64,000 bases of DNA from Hymenolepis diminuta (GCA_900708905.1 CAADRB010000005.1:921846-985845), one strand, 5' to 3'; positions 12,061 through 26,425 are shown, numbered from the stretch's first letter. Made by a program: numbers and translations. The notes: generated from the letters alone by a model not told the origin.

Positions 12061-13874
12061 CTGCTATTGATAGACCCACTGAAATTTGCTTATTTCTTCA
12101 AAATCCAGACTTAAATGCAAAACTCAAAGCCACCAATTTTTACACAGTGTATACTTCTCGATGCTTCAACAAACAAAAGGTCATTTTATTGGTAAATGTT
12201 ACTTTAATTAAACTTTTTTACAAATTATAAGTACAATCTTTATCTTATGATATTTTGCAGAGATACATTTGAGTTTAGGTGTATTTCAACTATTATAAAT
12301 ACAGTCAAATATATCAAGTTAGTGAACCGGGATTTTACGTCTTTACTTTCTTATATTTTACTCAAACTGTTGCGGAATATAGCTTATTATATTCAAAAAA
12401 TATGTTTTATATCAGAGCATTTTGAATTTTTTCAAATCATATACCACTTTATCATAATATTTCAAGTACCATTACCGCCTCAAATTATGTGATTTCGAAT
12501 ATTTAAATAGCAATTGAAGCACATATCCTTTATTGATTCTTTTGCAGCCTATTCCTTTTTTAATAAACACATTATATTTTATCTTTAGGTATAGTTATTT
12601 TAAGTTAATAAGTATATATTTGAGTTAAATTGATTAAACTCGACTGTTTTGTAAGAGATAGCTAGCATTTCAAAATTACAAGTAAATAAAACAATACTTG
12701 CATTAGAACCAAATCCTTCGGCACTTAGATAATAATTTAGAGATTTAAACATGGATTTGGAGAGCCTAAATTACTCTAAATTCTATAGATTCTTAAGTTC
12801 AGATCCTGACGTGCCCACCTATAAATGGGCGTCAATCTCCAGTAAAGTTAAGCCAATCTTTCTCAATTCCGAAGACGGGAGTTGAGGTGAATCACCTTTG
12901 AATTATTCTTTATAAGGCGACCTAGCAGCTTCTATATCGGTTCCTGTGCACTACGTTGTTTTTATAGCAAGAAAGTCCGGGAAAAAGATATAGGGTGAAA
13001 TAGGTATGGTCAACGGTATTATTTCCAACGTGTTGTGAGAAAGTCGGTCCAAATCGGTTGACATGGTTTGAGTCGAAAGGCGAAAAAACGAGGTTCTTAG
13101 TGTAATGTGAAAAACCAGCCCGTTACGTCTATGTACGGAGGGTAAATTATTGTGCCATTCTCTATCGCCTCATGTTTGGATATCTTAAAATTATATTTAA
13201 TATTTACTCTAAGAACTTTCCAGTTTATTCGCATTATGAGGATTTGGTAAATAAAAATTCATTTTTCATATTATTTTAGAGGTGAAAAAGTGATACACTT
13301 CGCATCAACAACGCAATAGCGTTGATACAACACGTGCACGGACTGCATAGTGCAGAAGTGGCTGGAAAGTCACTCCAATTTATTGACCAGGTATTTAAAT
13401 AAATATGTGCTATATATTGACAGGACGATGCCACTTATAACTATTCGTTGGTCTCCCCACTTCATAGCTCAAGGTTACTGCTTTCCAAGGGTCACTGAAG
13501 CCCTTATTTCTTATTATTTTAACAGTAGTCAAATAAGTTTAGAATACTTCAAAACTCTTCAATGACTAATTTCGGAGAATAAATTCCTATCTCCAGTTTT
13601 GCACAAAACTCACGATTACCGTTAATTTCTACTCAGTTGGAGATGTCGCTTGACCACAAAATAAGATCAAAAAATAGAGTTGGCGAAAAAGAGAGCCCAC
13701 TACTTCACTCTTACATTCACATACATTAGTCGAAACTTCAGAGCTTTTAATAAAAACGTTTTTTTGAAGATTATCATACTTAAAGATTTTTAATATTAAA
13801 ATAGCGGCGTAATCGGTAGAATTTTGAGAGTTTATTACACTGTTCAGTATTAAACTTGAATGTGGGAATAATTT
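12061..13874. other. AT-rich intergenic sequence upstream of the RING-finger gene
   Basis: This interval holds the presumed promoter of the minus-strand RING-finger gene just left of it, but no distinctive motif could be assigned. The open frames at 12247-12492 and 13350-13565 (plus) are hydrophobic and AT-driven and resemble no family. Confidence 0.5.
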
Positions 13875-14297
13875 CTACATCTCTTTATAAGTACTTGTTG
13901 TTGAACAACGAAGCTTTCTGCAACACTGGTTAATTTTAGTAACCCCATAAGTAGCTCCTGAGTGGTTATATTCGGATAGACATGTGTATCTAGATATATT
14001 CACTGATGACGATATAGTTATTGACGCAGGGATCAAGGTGCCATTCTGAAAATCAAAGGCACGATTTCGATGCCCATCGGCGCGTTCGGTTAATAGCTTA
14101 AACACACTAATTTCAAGTGGGGTGGAAGAATGCTGACTTCTTATCAGAGTCTCTTGATTGTAGTCAAACTGCCCATGATGAGTATCGAAAATACTTCTAT
14201 TCAACGGCTTTTGAATTGTATCCGTAGAATACTGGCATTTCCAAAAGTCAATCAGCTGCTTAATGTGTGTTAATAATATGCTATCTACGGTCTTCAA
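13875..14297 (-). CDS. Unrecognised open frame, possible exon
   Basis: At 140 codons this is one of the longest uninterrupted frames in the window. It runs from ATG at 14297 to a stop at 13875. The translation is polar and rich in Ser and Thr, without obvious low-complexity runs, and local GC is slightly higher than in the flanks. A possible acceptor (tttggaaatgccag, minus strand) lies inside it, so only the part downstream may be exonic. No domain, signal peptide or membrane segment is evident, and no family was recognised. It lies upstream of the RING-finger gene on the same strand, but no splice phase links them. Chance remains a serious alternative. Confidence 0.22.
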   Translation of the reverse strand: MKTVDSILLTHIKQLIDFWKCQYSTDTIQKPLNRSIFDTHHGQFDYNQETLIRSQHSSTPLEISVFKLLTERADGHRNRAFDFQNGTLIPASITISSSVNISRYTCLSEYNHSGATYGVTKINQCCRKLRCSTTSTYKEM

Positions 14298-14764
14298 GGA
14301 GCGACATTATCATCACGCCTCTAAATTGTGTAATATGCACACGATGACTCACACGCCCGTTCAGCCTAATGATCACACACCAGGTCACAAAGGACACAGA
14401 ACCAGATCTCACCTTTCAGCATATCTTTTACGAGCAATAAGCAGATATCCCAACCAAATTAAAGGAGCACAATTTCTCATTGTTATGGCGAAAACTTATT
14501 ACAGTTCAATCCAAGCTATGTACAGTACAGCGTAATTCATATTAGCTCACATTAAAAAAGGAAGGGATTCATAGTTATTTCAATAATAATAGAAAGTATA
14601 AAATAAATATTAATTTCGTCAAGAAAAATGTTTACTAAATTTACCTTATTATACCTTCCCTTTTTTCACCTTCTCTCACAATTTCGCGTATAAACACACC
14701 TATTAGAACGTTATACCCAACTTCCTTATTTCCTACTTTCTCTTCCTGCCAGTCTATTTCTTTA

Positions 14765-14780
14765 TCTCTCTCTCTCTCTT
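14765..14780. repeat. (CT)n microsatellite
   Basis: Short perfect CT dinucleotide run inside a pyrimidine-rich stretch. Confidence 0.8.
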
Positions 14781-15344
14781 ATTCCTCTACGATTGTCCAC
14801 TACACTTGTGTTCCAACTCAATTCTTGGTCTTCTGATTTTGAAAAAGCTGTTGTATCCCATTAGTCTTAAAGGGGGAAATAACTCAAAACCCAATTTGAT
14901 CGAGCTTTTAAAGTAGTTTTATTGTCGGGATTAGTGCTACGCCTTACAAATCCAGACTATTATAGACCTTTTGGATGAAAAAGATCGGCTATATTTCTTA
15001 TCAAGCATATGAGTTAGATGGAGAGATGAATATTTTCAAATATCACACCTATTGAAAGAAATGTATATCAAGTGTAAGATATTTCGGTTCCAAAGACAAA
15101 GTTTGTCTTCAACTCGATTTGTCTTAGGTTTCTACTTTATCATTAGGAAATACCAGGACACAAATCACTGTACGCATTGCTTAGTATTAAAGGCTTTATA
15201 GTGGAGTAATTACACTGGGTAATGGTTAATAATCACCTATGATTGACTATTATATATTTCAAAAAACCATTCTAATTGATTGGATAGAAAAAAAATGCTC
15301 TTTTTAATTCTGAAAATGTATCTGCTTAACTTAATTACTCGACC

Positions 15345-15450
15345 CTTCTGTAAGAAGATACAAATAAATCGAGGTGTTATGATAAACCGCGGAAACAAAT
15401 CGACCAGTCAGCGATCTTCGAATATAGTGAATATAGTCTCACCTGTGAAT
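15345..15450 (+). repeat. Dispersed repeat R3, copy A
   Basis: It matches 47285-47390 in the same orientation. The best block is aagaagatacaaat followed by aatcgaggtg, differing at one base. A second block, aaatcgaccagtc, corresponds to aaatcaaccggtc in the other copy, with gaatatagtg matching gaatagtg. Total similarity spans about 100 bp. Origin unknown. Confidence 0.6.
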
Positions 15451-17004
15451 CATTAAGGTTGAACAGTAGGACATTGCTCACAGAATTGTAACGTCAAGAG
15501 AAAGCAGAGAACACAAAAACTTCAGAAGGCAGGTGTAGTAATGCTCTGACCCCCTTCTCCTTCCCTTATTAGACAATTTCGATTCACCCTTCTCCGGATG
15601 CTAGCCCATGATTGAACCATACAAGTTTTCTGCGGTGCCATGGGAAATAATAATAATAAATACTATTTAGTGGTGTGTTAGTAGCAACGATTTGTCAGCA
15701 CACGTCAAAACTACTCAATCGAATTTACCTTATACTTTAATGACATTACTATTATCTCCCTTCTAAACGGGCTTCCTCTAAAAGATATATTCCATCATTA
15801 CTTTAGCAGTAATTTAAACTACAATGTAATTTAATTTAGGCTATAAAATAGGCCTTAAGTGATAGCATAACTGCCTGAGTAAGCCAAGATTATCTCAGTT
15901 GAATTCATACCGGAGAGACAAGCACTTTTCAATATTTACATTTAAATGTGTTTGCAGTGGCATCATATTTAAAGTAAATTACCAGTAATTAAGACAAATA
16001 ATTAAACTGATATATCATATGAGTTGCAATACCATACATTTTAATTGAAAAAATGTTTGAAAAGAAATTATAATTTTTTTAAGGAATATTTATTATCCTA
16101 AATTTCATAATAAACGGCAAATTTAAAGGAAAATATGAAACATGACCTCTCAAATTACTGAAATTTGCAGCATAAGGGTCAAAGTCTAGCTTGTTATGTG
16201 GTATAACCAAACAGATGCGAGGATTTGTCCTCCTCTCTGATTCGCTAACACACAGTTAACGCGCCAATCGTCTTGCAGCATTGTCTGCACTGTGGGATAT
16301 AAAATCAGATTATCATTATTAATTCTCACGATTTTGTGCGGATTCCGGCTTTCTCCTTGTAGCGCAGCGCCTAATGGATAGTACTAGTTGCATTTCTCCG
16401 ATACCACAATGCAGTAACTTGCGTTCGTGGTCTACAGTGTCAGTCCCTGTGAAACCAATCCCCTGCAGTAACGTAAGCATACCTGATGGGGCTTTCTCAT
16501 AATTAGTATGTACAGTCTGTAAATGTTTTCATATTATAGAGTCCAACAAAAAATCCTGATTCAAAGTCCTCTGAATGTTCCCAGCAGAATTTCTGCCTGG
16601 AACATCGACTTCTTTTCCGTCTTGCCACTCTTATGCATCAGATGGATCTTAATCCCCGAACGGGTGAAGTTCGACCCCCGCCAAATGTTTATCCTTTTGG
16701 GAAGGGCAATGAAGATGGTGCATTCAGCTATAGTGATGGAGAAGATGAAAAGGGAGCTTGATATGGAGTGTCCGGGTCGATAATTTTGATGGTATCTCAG
16801 GGTTTTGAATGTGTTCTAATCTACCTCCTACCTATTTGTACGTTCACCGCCACCGCCATCGCAATCGTACAAACTCAAAGATTTCTTTTATAAATATGAT
16901 TAAAGGGATAAAGCATGATTGTCTTGTCTTATTCTCATTATCGGTTAAATTGGGTGCTGAACATTTGTAGTATCTCATGGTTAATTAATCACATAGACTA
17001 GCAG

Positions 17005-17060
17005 TATAATGGTCAGTGCCCGCAAGGTTAAGTGTCCGAAATGAAGTCGAATTTTCATCT
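17005..17060 (+). repeat. tRNA-like SINE fragment (R1), diverged copy
   Basis: The stretch starting ataatggtcagtgcccgcaa and ending gaagtcgaattttc has the order of an A-box-like then a B-box-like element, seen more clearly at 31.7, 33.5 and 43.5 kb. It is the weakest member together with the 51.0 kb copy. Confidence 0.3.
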
Positions 17061-18324
17061 CATGAGACGATATTTTAAGGATGACTGGTGAAGATAAGCA
17101 GCCGCGTTGTATCTCTCGGTGGAAAGTGTTAGGAATGACATCTGGAGCGGATACCTACTATCCGCTGAATGGGGCTTTATTGAAATGTTACTGCGGTGTC
17201 ATTATGCCTTAAAATTTCATTTAATTGGAATTTGGATGGTGGCACTCCAGCAGCACTTATCGTGGTGTGATGAAATATCTTATGTGGTTCGATATAATGT
17301 ATGTACACAGGCAGGAATTCAAATTTCTTTGATCGTCTGGTAGGAGCACGCCTTTGAATTTCAGAGCCCAAATAAGTAGGTGGTTGTTTTTCTACTTTCT
17401 ATTCAAGGGTCGCTATTTAAAAATTACCATAATCCATGAGAGTAAATAGTTCAAAATACTTTGAAGTGGACCGAAATTTACAATAGTTTCAGATGATGCA
17501 ATCATTAATATTAAGAAATTCTAAACAATTCTTGAGAATGGAAATAGTTCTTTAAATATCTGACAGAGCAAAGCAATCGATACACTAAAATTGCCCTGAA
17601 GAGAATTTTTCAAAATAAAAATGAATTCGTAAAAGAAATTTTTACTTCATTTAGAAAAGCGTTTTCAACACTCATCTTGGGTAGGGAGTTAGCATCACTC
17701 AGCCGAATTGGTGAGAAACTCGAATTCTGTATTTGTTAGATTTAACCAATGAAGTCGGCCACTCCGATCACTGAGTATGCACTAATAGACATCGAACCCG
17801 AAACGAATGACTTCACAAAAAATGCCCTCAACATTAAGTTTTCATCGAAAGTGAAACTCTCGAACACTTAGGATAAAGAATTTCCTGAGGACTGTTACTG
17901 ACACCAATGAATACATCTGTTTTTTACCCTCCTCTCTTTTCAAGAAATGCCATGTTAGGAATTCTGCATTTCTCTTCCCAATTTATCTCTTAATTGAGAT
18001 GTTAATCCACATCATCGTTTATAAAATGCCAAAATTTTTTAAAGAATAATAACTTTATATGTCCTGGGTTCAGAGTATTAACAAAGTTACTTCAATTATA
18101 AATACTACTAATTACAGTCAAATTGGATTATTTTTCTAAAAAAATTATTACTATAGAATTGATCTTTTGTGATAACCCGATTAGTTTTTAAAATTTAATT
18201 TTTTAAACATAATGCACATTTTTATCCTTTACACTTCATATGCGACTTTGTCTCCAGATTTCTCGGTCAGTTTAGAAAGAAGGTGAAGACACGAATTGCA
18301 TCTGTAATACGCGCTCTATATCTT

Positions 18325-18344
18325 GAGAGAGAGAGAGAGAGAGA
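18325..18344. repeat. (GA)n microsatellite
   Basis: Perfect run of ten GA units. Confidence 0.9.
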
Positions 18345-21300
18345 CATAACCAGACGTCTGACTTCTGGAACTTAATTTATGGCAATAATCAAGCATGGTG
18401 CGATAATTTACCCTGGTAATTCTTTAAATGAAATGAAATTCTTTGTGGAATTACAAATATCGAGACTAGATAAGAATCATTTTCTCTACATTTTTTCGCA
18501 AAACGGGAGTCATCTAGCATTGCCGATAATCGATCAGTTGTATGTGGATATAACAAATAGACAGCTATTGAATCAAGGCCAGAAATATCAGACATAGAGA
18601 GACAAATAAAATTTCTTAAAAGTACAAAAAAAAAGCGATCTCTCCGCACAATTGTAGGCTGGTGGGATTTTAAATCACCATACTCAGCTAAAAAGTCAAG
18701 TTGAGAAGAAACATGGAATATAGAAAATGACTTAGTTTCTACAAACTTTACTACCAGATAGAGAGGAGACAGAGCTGTAGCTGGATGGTTGAATTAGGAC
18801 TCCGTATTAGTCTCCGGGCCAGTATAAAAAAAGTTTCTTCGTAAAATAGAGTGAAGTTCATTACGATAAGCGACATTTATAAAATTGATCTATCAAATTA
18901 TGTCATGTTAATACCACGTTAGCCCTATCATCCTGCTGGCATCTTGACAATCGGCAAACGTATAGGAAGTAATTGATCGGTCATCCAAATCAAAACCTCG
19001 TCAATAAGTTCTGAATGCAATAAAAACATGAAATCACAGAGAAAAAGGGAGAATAAACGCTCAAATTTAGAGCTAAGATGTCACAACAGTAGGCTACGCT
19101 AAAGTGTAAAAGGCGTACAAAGTTAATTCAAGGGTCAATTGTTGTAAGACTCTTTCAATGCCCCGATTTTAATGTAGACTTCAACTTGACACTCTCCCTT
19201 TAGCACATGTTGGACTTTTTATTGTTTCCACTATTAAGATGAAAAATTGTGAACTTTTCACATTACCATCAGAAATATTTCTAAAGGACGATCTGAGCTG
19301 AAGTAAATTAAATAATACAGAAGAAATTAGGTATACCGGTGAGCAAATTAAGGCAGTCTTTTCAAGAAATCTCCTTAGAATTTCTGCACCAGGTATTTAA
19401 TTTATTGATAAGAGCTTAACTAACACAATCATGCGTTATTATTATCCATTAGCACTTTTAATTACCTGGAAAGCGACAATTGGGTATTTAAGACGACTTA
19501 GATAAGCAATCATTAGCCAATATATAAAAAAGTAATGAAAAATAAATATAATCCTTTTGCCCCACGTTTTATCTACATAATTATTCTTGGTTCTATTTTA
19601 CTGTTTTAGCCGTCTATTCTGGGAAACTAGCCACCCATTTTATATATGAGGTGGCTAACCAAACTGTCTAGCCACGTCTTCACTCTAAATTAATGGCAAT
19701 ATTTTCAGTTCAGTAGAATTAATGAAATTTGCTCTATCATGAAATTTACTCTTAACATCTATTTGAGCATTCTCTTGCATTTTAGAGTTTATGGGTTTTG
19801 AATGACAGTTCTTGACGGTAGTTATATCGATTTGATCATGTACTTTTGTAATGACCCCTCACAAACATTACTTTCGCACAACAGATTTCTGAATTTCATC
19901 CCATGCTGATGACTTGACAAATTCTTGAACATTTTGGGCTCTTTCTAGGGAGTTGCATTACTATCGCACCCTAATTACTAATTTGGGCATTACTAATTTG
20001 AAATTATCTTGAACTGCTGGTCCAGTCCTCTTAAACATGATCAAACTAATGCAATAACGAAATGTAATAATTCTGAAGTAACCTCTTCTCTTTTCCTAAA
20101 ATGACAGAAGTCTTGAATTTTATGACATTAATTTTGGAGTCATTAAAGAGTTTCTTAAAGTTAAAGAATTGCAGACGTCCGCAAACAGGGTCAATGCTAT
20201 AAACGCATATTTGTAAATAGTGCTCTGTTGATTTAATAGTTCATTATGTAGATACCAGTTCAGTAACATAAAGAGCCAACAAATTAGAGTTGCATCTGGA
20301 ATCGTGTTAATGGTGTAATAGCAGGTGGGCATTCCTAGACTCAATAATATATGTTAATTAGAATCATAAATTAGCCCCCAAATCGCAAATGGAACAATTT
20401 ATGCCTTCCTCTTGTATTCCTCTACCTAAAATAAGAATGAAGCATTGGTCAGATTATATATCTTAAATTACCTAATGCTTGATACCTATCCCACGCATGG
20501 ATTTTGACTGGGCAAGTAATTCCTGTTATTATAATTCTACCGATTCTCTTTCGTGTTCACGCTCTCAGTTATTGTAAGTTGCTTATCAATTTCCATCCAG
20601 TTTACTGCCTCCTTGTTTATATGATTTGCCTGCAGACCTTCAAGCATTTTTGGGATTTCAACCAGTACCTAACACTGGGTTTGTGAGATTCTGAATTTTA
20701 TAGTCTTCTCTTATAAAATATTCCATCGTCGACTTCGCCTAATTCCTGTCTTGTGAAATTCGTGCGGTTGGAAATAGCATTAATACTATTAGTTTTCTCC
20801 ATCTAACGTAAGTATCTCCCAGGTTAGAACCTTTTTTACGGTAGAACGATGTTCTATGGAGTCATAAACTCATTAATAGAGAAGAAATCCAAATAAACTT
20901 CAAAAAACCATTACAATCTGTAAAACTCCTCTCATGTAATACATTGTATTTATGAGAAAATGAAACTTCAGGGTTTTTAATTTTGAAAATGAAATATTTT
21001 TAAATTAGAATAATTAAGTATTAATCATTGGAGGATATCAATATTATAAGTGATGGTACATTTTTTGAAACAAACAATGCACTGACAGTTGCCCTACATA
21101 TAAGGTTGAGTCGACTTAAATACTCTTAATAGTCAAATTTATAGAAGTGACATTATTTGAACGAGTGAATATTCGTGCTCGTTGTAATAATTGGAGCTCT
21201 ACAAATACTCATTAAGAAAATATGACCATTAATGCTCATGTGGACAATTCTTCTGCATTTCACCTTGAAAAAAGTGCCGGAATTATACGCAATAGGATCA

Positions 21301-22934
21301 ATTACTCAAACGCGTGATGAGACAGATAAGCACGAGACTACCTTGTCGATTTTGACCATACTGGTCAACCACGCCTTATATAAAGTGCGGTCATTTTATT
21401 CCAGTAGATTAACCCTATCGCGAAAGTCTGCCATAGTCAGAGATTACGGGAATGGGGTATATTCAGACACTGATATAATCAACCGTTGTGGTTATTGCTT
21501 GACGAGAGAATGAGAAATTCTCAGCGAAAGGACTCAGGAGTGTCCATCAATTTGAGAATTTTGAAGTTTATTCGATTAAAATGTTCAGATTAAGTATGTT
21601 GGATAGTGTAGTGCCAATAGAGAATAAGAAATATTACATTTAATGAACTCTTGAGAGGTAATGTTATGTGAAATGCCACACAAGCTAATACCATTCTGCC
21701 ATCTTGGTTATTTGAAGATAACAATCTCACTGGCTTTTACCAGCTTATGGCGCGCAAGTACAAAGATTATAGTGGCGCCACCAATCAATCTTTCAAACAT
21801 GGTCAATTCGGGTTTGCGCTTTCTTCTGCGATCAACCAAAAATGAACTGAACGAAATGCAAATTAATGCAAACCTTCGCCCTTGAAAACCAATTATCATG
21901 TGAAAGTTGAACTCAAATCAAACGCTGTTAATAATGACAAGGAGTGTGTTTTTTAAGGACAAAGGGATTCTAAAAGCAAATTGAAAGTGAAAATTTTATT
22001 TTCATGTCTGAAATCCCCATATGAAAATCGTTTCTTAGATGTCTTATTGTAACTTAGATATGCCTATGTTTTTTTCGTAATCATGTACTTCACAAATTCT
22101 TGATGATAATTTTACAATTGTGGTGGTAGTATCCATTCCACGCTCTTGGCTAAGCAAGGATAAATGGTATAAGCCAAAAATTCCTGCCAATTATTCTTTT
22201 GAAAGCGAGATGATATTTCACTATTAGTATATAAGGCAATAAGGGCCTTATTTTCTAAATCTGCCTTGGAAATCAGCAAATATTCGTTGATGAGAGAGTA
22301 ATTAACCAAACCAAATGTGCTAGGCTGGTAGGCACCGGTAGTTTAATCATAAACCTCTCATTACATACACAGACGCATACCAGAAGGTGGTAAAGTCTAG
22401 ACGAATTTGATAGACATGACTACCGATGATTTCCTCCTCGGAGTGCGCTTTAAAGATGTCTGGCATTTTAATATGACGCTTAATTTGAGTAGATTTTACT
22501 CAGATAGCCCCCACCCCCTATGTAATTTTGATAAGCTTTGATACACATTTTGTGTGGCGATAATTTTGGCGGTACTTTGGATTTAATTTCTCAAATTAAG
22601 AACTTCGAAACGCAATATTATTAAGAATTAGAAATTAATTTGCAAGATGATTGATTTCAAGGCTCTTTTTAAAAAGAAAACCTGCAAATCAAACTAATAA
22701 CTTATTGGTACGATTTTAACAAACACGGATCTTAAATGTATTAATTCATAGGAATTCATGCTCTTTTTCAATCTTGTAAGTTCATGCATTTCCATTCTCA
22801 TTATTATCATGAATCACGGTAGGGAAAAATGAGTAATTTCCATTGTGGGAAAGCAACTGAAGTCAGGCAACTTTTGAGTTTAGTAAAGGGAAGCAGATCG
22901 AAAAAGATGTTGAGAATAAAGTGAGGGTATCAAA

Positions 22935-23150
22935 ATTGTCTTTCTTGATCCGATTTCCGGATCCGGATTGTACAACACTAACTTAGTGTTATCTCATTGC
23001 TCTACCCTCCGAAATTCAAACTTCGTGAATAGTGCTCAGGATTAATGAGCAAATTCCCCAATCTCAAGTTCATATTGACTGGCTACGTAGGCTGGTTGGT
23101 CTTACCACTATAACCTTTTTTTTCTCCCGAAGGCAGAGAAAGTGAGGCGA
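22935..23150 (+). repeat. Dispersed repeat R4, copy A
   Basis: The first part (gatccggattgt, then tcattgctctacc and aaattcaaacttcg) aligns with 46190-46260. The last part (tttttttctcccgaagg) aligns with the ends of the copies at 26.4 and 27.8 kb. The joint match across both ends marks a repeat of about 200 bp, heavily diverged. Confidence 0.45.
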
Positions 23151-24084
23151 TAAACATGGAGTGGGTAGTTGTAACCAATAAAGGTATTTAAACACTCACA
23201 CAAATTGAAATAGATATCGTAATGGGATCAACATTGAATCACTCACACTACTCCTTCAACGAAATATTGAAATCGAGTTATTATGAGGAGAATTTATATC
23301 ATAACTTTCGGAAAAATCACTCACTTAGAGCTAGTTTCATAGATTTTCTGAGATTTCACCTATATAATTTAGAAAACCGTTGAATTTTCCTAGCTAGATT
23401 CGGAAATCCACTGTGAATATATCTTATGAATTGAACAAATCAAATGCTTTCCGTCTGCTCTTTGTAGGGGCAGATCTAAATGCACGAGATTCAGAAAGGT
23501 TACAGCTTATAGCACGAGTTATCTAGTCATTATACGAGGGAGACCTATGTTTTGTTTAGCCTCCATATATCACTGGAAAACATACTAAGTGAATGTTTTC
23601 CAATTGCATTATTAATGGTAAATTTCGAATTAAGAAATCCAACATTTGAGAATTCAGACGTCTGTTAAACTGTCTCGTGAGCTCCCATTAATGGGGCTCG
23701 ACAGGGTGGGGTAGAGGGGGGGGGAAGAGAAACACAAGGCAGAAAGAAAGAGTTCAGCGAGACCTCGACGTGACTGGTGCCTGGTAGTGATGGACAGACG
23801 ACGAGATTGGACGACGCATATTGTAATGTAAATGAAGAACTGTCTAGCCTCCATGTGGAAATACGCCATAATATGATCTCCTCCCGTTGGGTCTGTCTGT
23901 CCCTCTTTAGTCTGTGTTCGATTAGATGTGTGAAATAATCTCAAATGTGGTCACCCTCCTGTCTGTCGCGAAAATTAACCCTGCCAAAAGTGATTTTTCT
24001 GATTTTATTGAGACTCGATCTGAGTACCATCTTAAGAATGTCCGTTAATTATGAAAACTCATAATTATCCAGTTATAGACAATA

Positions 24085-24135
24085 GTAGCAGTCAGTGTAC
24101 ACGTCTGCCAAGCCAAGGATTGTTAGACGCACTGT
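24085..24135 (+). repeat. tRNA-like SINE fragment (R1)
   Basis: The segment gcagtcagtgtacacgtctg followed by ccaagccaagg matches the core of the copies at 31.72 and 33.48 kb (gtcaacgtgcacatctgccaa). The B-box-like end is decayed. Confidence 0.4.
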
Positions 24136-25079
24136 ATATTTCTTGTCAATAGGAGAGGTGGCATAATTTGAATTTCCTATTTGAATGACCTCATGATCTT
24201 CTCCTTCTACTCGGATTGCCACTTTCCATAACCGTAACGTCCATAACGCAACCGTTTTATCAGAAAATAGAATCAGTATTTAGAAGATATTTTAAATGCG
24301 AACGAGTGAAATAGAAAAACTCCACATACCACTATTTTTAAATGAACGACAAGGAAGTCCAACATACGACAGTTTGACTACGGCAGTTTATTACAACATC
24401 GCATCCGACTTTTATTAATGTGAAATAAAATTTTTTCTGATGAGACTTTGTTTATGAGATTCACTGTGATATGCAAAAATCACTTTATATAAAAGAAAAA
24501 AATTCTATTTGGTGCTTTATTCAAGCACCTTGACTGGTCGTAATATAGTAGACAATATAGTTCCTGAGTAAGACTTGTTTCTTGATAGTTTTGCGTCATG
24601 GTAGTTAGCATTTTCAAGTCTTAACTTAATCAGTAGTGCAGACTTATTAACTTTGTGAATCGCACATGGAGTACAAGAATACTTACAGTTATGTTGACTA
24701 TTAACAGAAGATTTGACAAAAAAATATTGATAGAAGTTGAAAATCCGACAGACTACATTACCTACTTTTAGAGCATTCATCATAGTACAGTAGAGGTTCG
24801 AAATGTAGTCGAGCTGAATCTTCAGTGGTTGAAACCATTTTCGTAAGGATTTATTGATTTTTTATCAGTAAAGAGCCTGCGGTTCGGAAATCATTGATCA
24901 AACCCCATCCAAAGACTAAAAATTGACCTCTACATGCTAAAGTAAAGAACACACTATTATAATGAATAGACAGAAAGACGTCACTTACTAAACGTAAAAT
25001 CATAATGGTAACGATTCTAATCTCGGCCATAAAACACCTGGAAAAGAGGTGGGTACAGTCCTGGAGGTCAGCCAATACT

Positions 25080-25195
25080 ATGTGTCAACTACCGAGTTAA
25101 CATGATTGACAGCGCACTATAAATACACACATGCGCCTAATCTCTGTATTGTATTTAATAAACCAGAATGGCGTCCTAGCGACCTACAAATGTCC
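25080..25195 (+). promoter_or_regulatory. LTR-like TATA/AATAAA module
   Basis: TATAAATA (25118-25125) is followed by AATAAACCAG (from 25157) about 30 bases downstream, in a stretch richer in GC than its flanks. This could be the U3/R part of a decayed LTR or a stray promoter. No repeat partner was identified in the window. Confidence 0.25.
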
Positions 25196-26329
25196 AACCT
25201 ATGCAAGTGATGTGACTTGTTCCAATGAATCGAGACTGATTTGCATTAAAACATGACTGATCTCCAGGTTTATACAACAGACAAAATGAAATATAAAAAT
25301 GAACCAGTGGAAGAAGAAATATCTTTATAGCCACTGATTAATACTCTTCAGCAGGGAGGGTTTTGTAGAATTTGAGCTTCTTGTCAGAGCAGGTCAATGA
25401 TGCCTTCCAAAATCCCAAGTTAAATGTTGCTAGAACCTTCCCTAACGCCTAGGAAAATTTTTCAACGCTTAAATGAACTCAAATAAAAAGCTATCAATTT
25501 GACAAAATGTGATTGTTAATCTTGTAGAAAATTTAACTAGCGAGGAATAGGTCAGTAGGAGATGTGATTGACATGGCAATGTCTGGAAAATTCGAATGAA
25601 AATAATACTTCTTACCTAGATTTTAAAAAGTCTAAAATAAATTAATAAACAAGAACGCCTTGACGTTTTCATTTTGATCTAGTTCAACAAATGCTAGGGT
25701 CACTTTATTGCTCGAGGGCAGTTATGATTACCACGAAAGAATTCGACAGCAGAATTCGTCTCACTGACAACATATACTCATCATATGCATCAATTTTAGC
25801 TCACATCTTGATGATCAACACTGACAGGGAATACACTTGCTCTATTTGGGGAAAAATTTTCAAACCGTTTAAAAAGGGGTAAAATGCGCCGTCATTTAAT
25901 GCGCAAGAACGTACAAGGATTTGATTGCTTTTAGATCTCTTCGTTTCAACTGTAGCACATAGTAGTCAGCTAGTTAGAATTTATATGAGGTGATCTAAAT
26001 TTAACCGACCTAATTAAGTTTCGATTCCTTGATTTTATCGCTCCTCCTGACATTCAGAAGAAAAATTCTTCTGCCAGATTATTATAACACATAGCAATGC
26101 CGAAAATTCTCACAATTTTTCTTTGCGCTGAAGTTACTTTAATAGGTAAATAAAGTTCGAAAAAGTAATAAGAAGAAGGGATTGAAAGGAAAACGCCAAA
26201 AGAGCTACTTTCCCTGATTTCTAGTTTCGGTTTTTAGAATATTCACTTAATGGGCAGTTCGGTACTTCAAATTCGAGAATTCAGATTTAATTATTCATCC
26301 CGCGGATTTCTACTCAAGTATTTATTTAC

Positions 26330-26425
26330 AATCTGCAGTGCTCATTGACAGGTTGTTTAATTTTGATGTCAGTCTTGGCACTTTGATTCATTTTTTTCTT
26401 TCGAAGGTTGAAAAAGCATCATGAT
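26330..26425 (+). repeat. Dispersed repeat R4, copy B
   Basis: The blocks cagtgctcattgacaggttg, cactttgattcatttttttc and tttcgaaggttgaaaa match 27768-27845 closely and 46285-46350 more loosely. The three blocks keep their order and spacing in each copy. Confidence 0.65.

Larger units (their letters stand above)
14781..22934. other. Long gene-free stretch
   Basis: Apart from the repeats listed separately (15.35, 17.0 and 18.33 kb) I see no supportable exon. The open frames at 16523, 17107, 18379, 21232 and 21661 (plus), and their minus-strand counterparts, are short. They overlap one another on opposite strands and lack splice or family support. Confidence 0.5.
23151..26330. other. Intergenic, nothing but short repeats
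   Basis: It holds a G9 run (23716-23724) and the features listed at 24.09 and 25.1 kb. No supportable exon was seen; the open frames at 23654, 24517 and 24851 (minus) and 25691 (plus) resemble no family. Confidence 0.5.
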
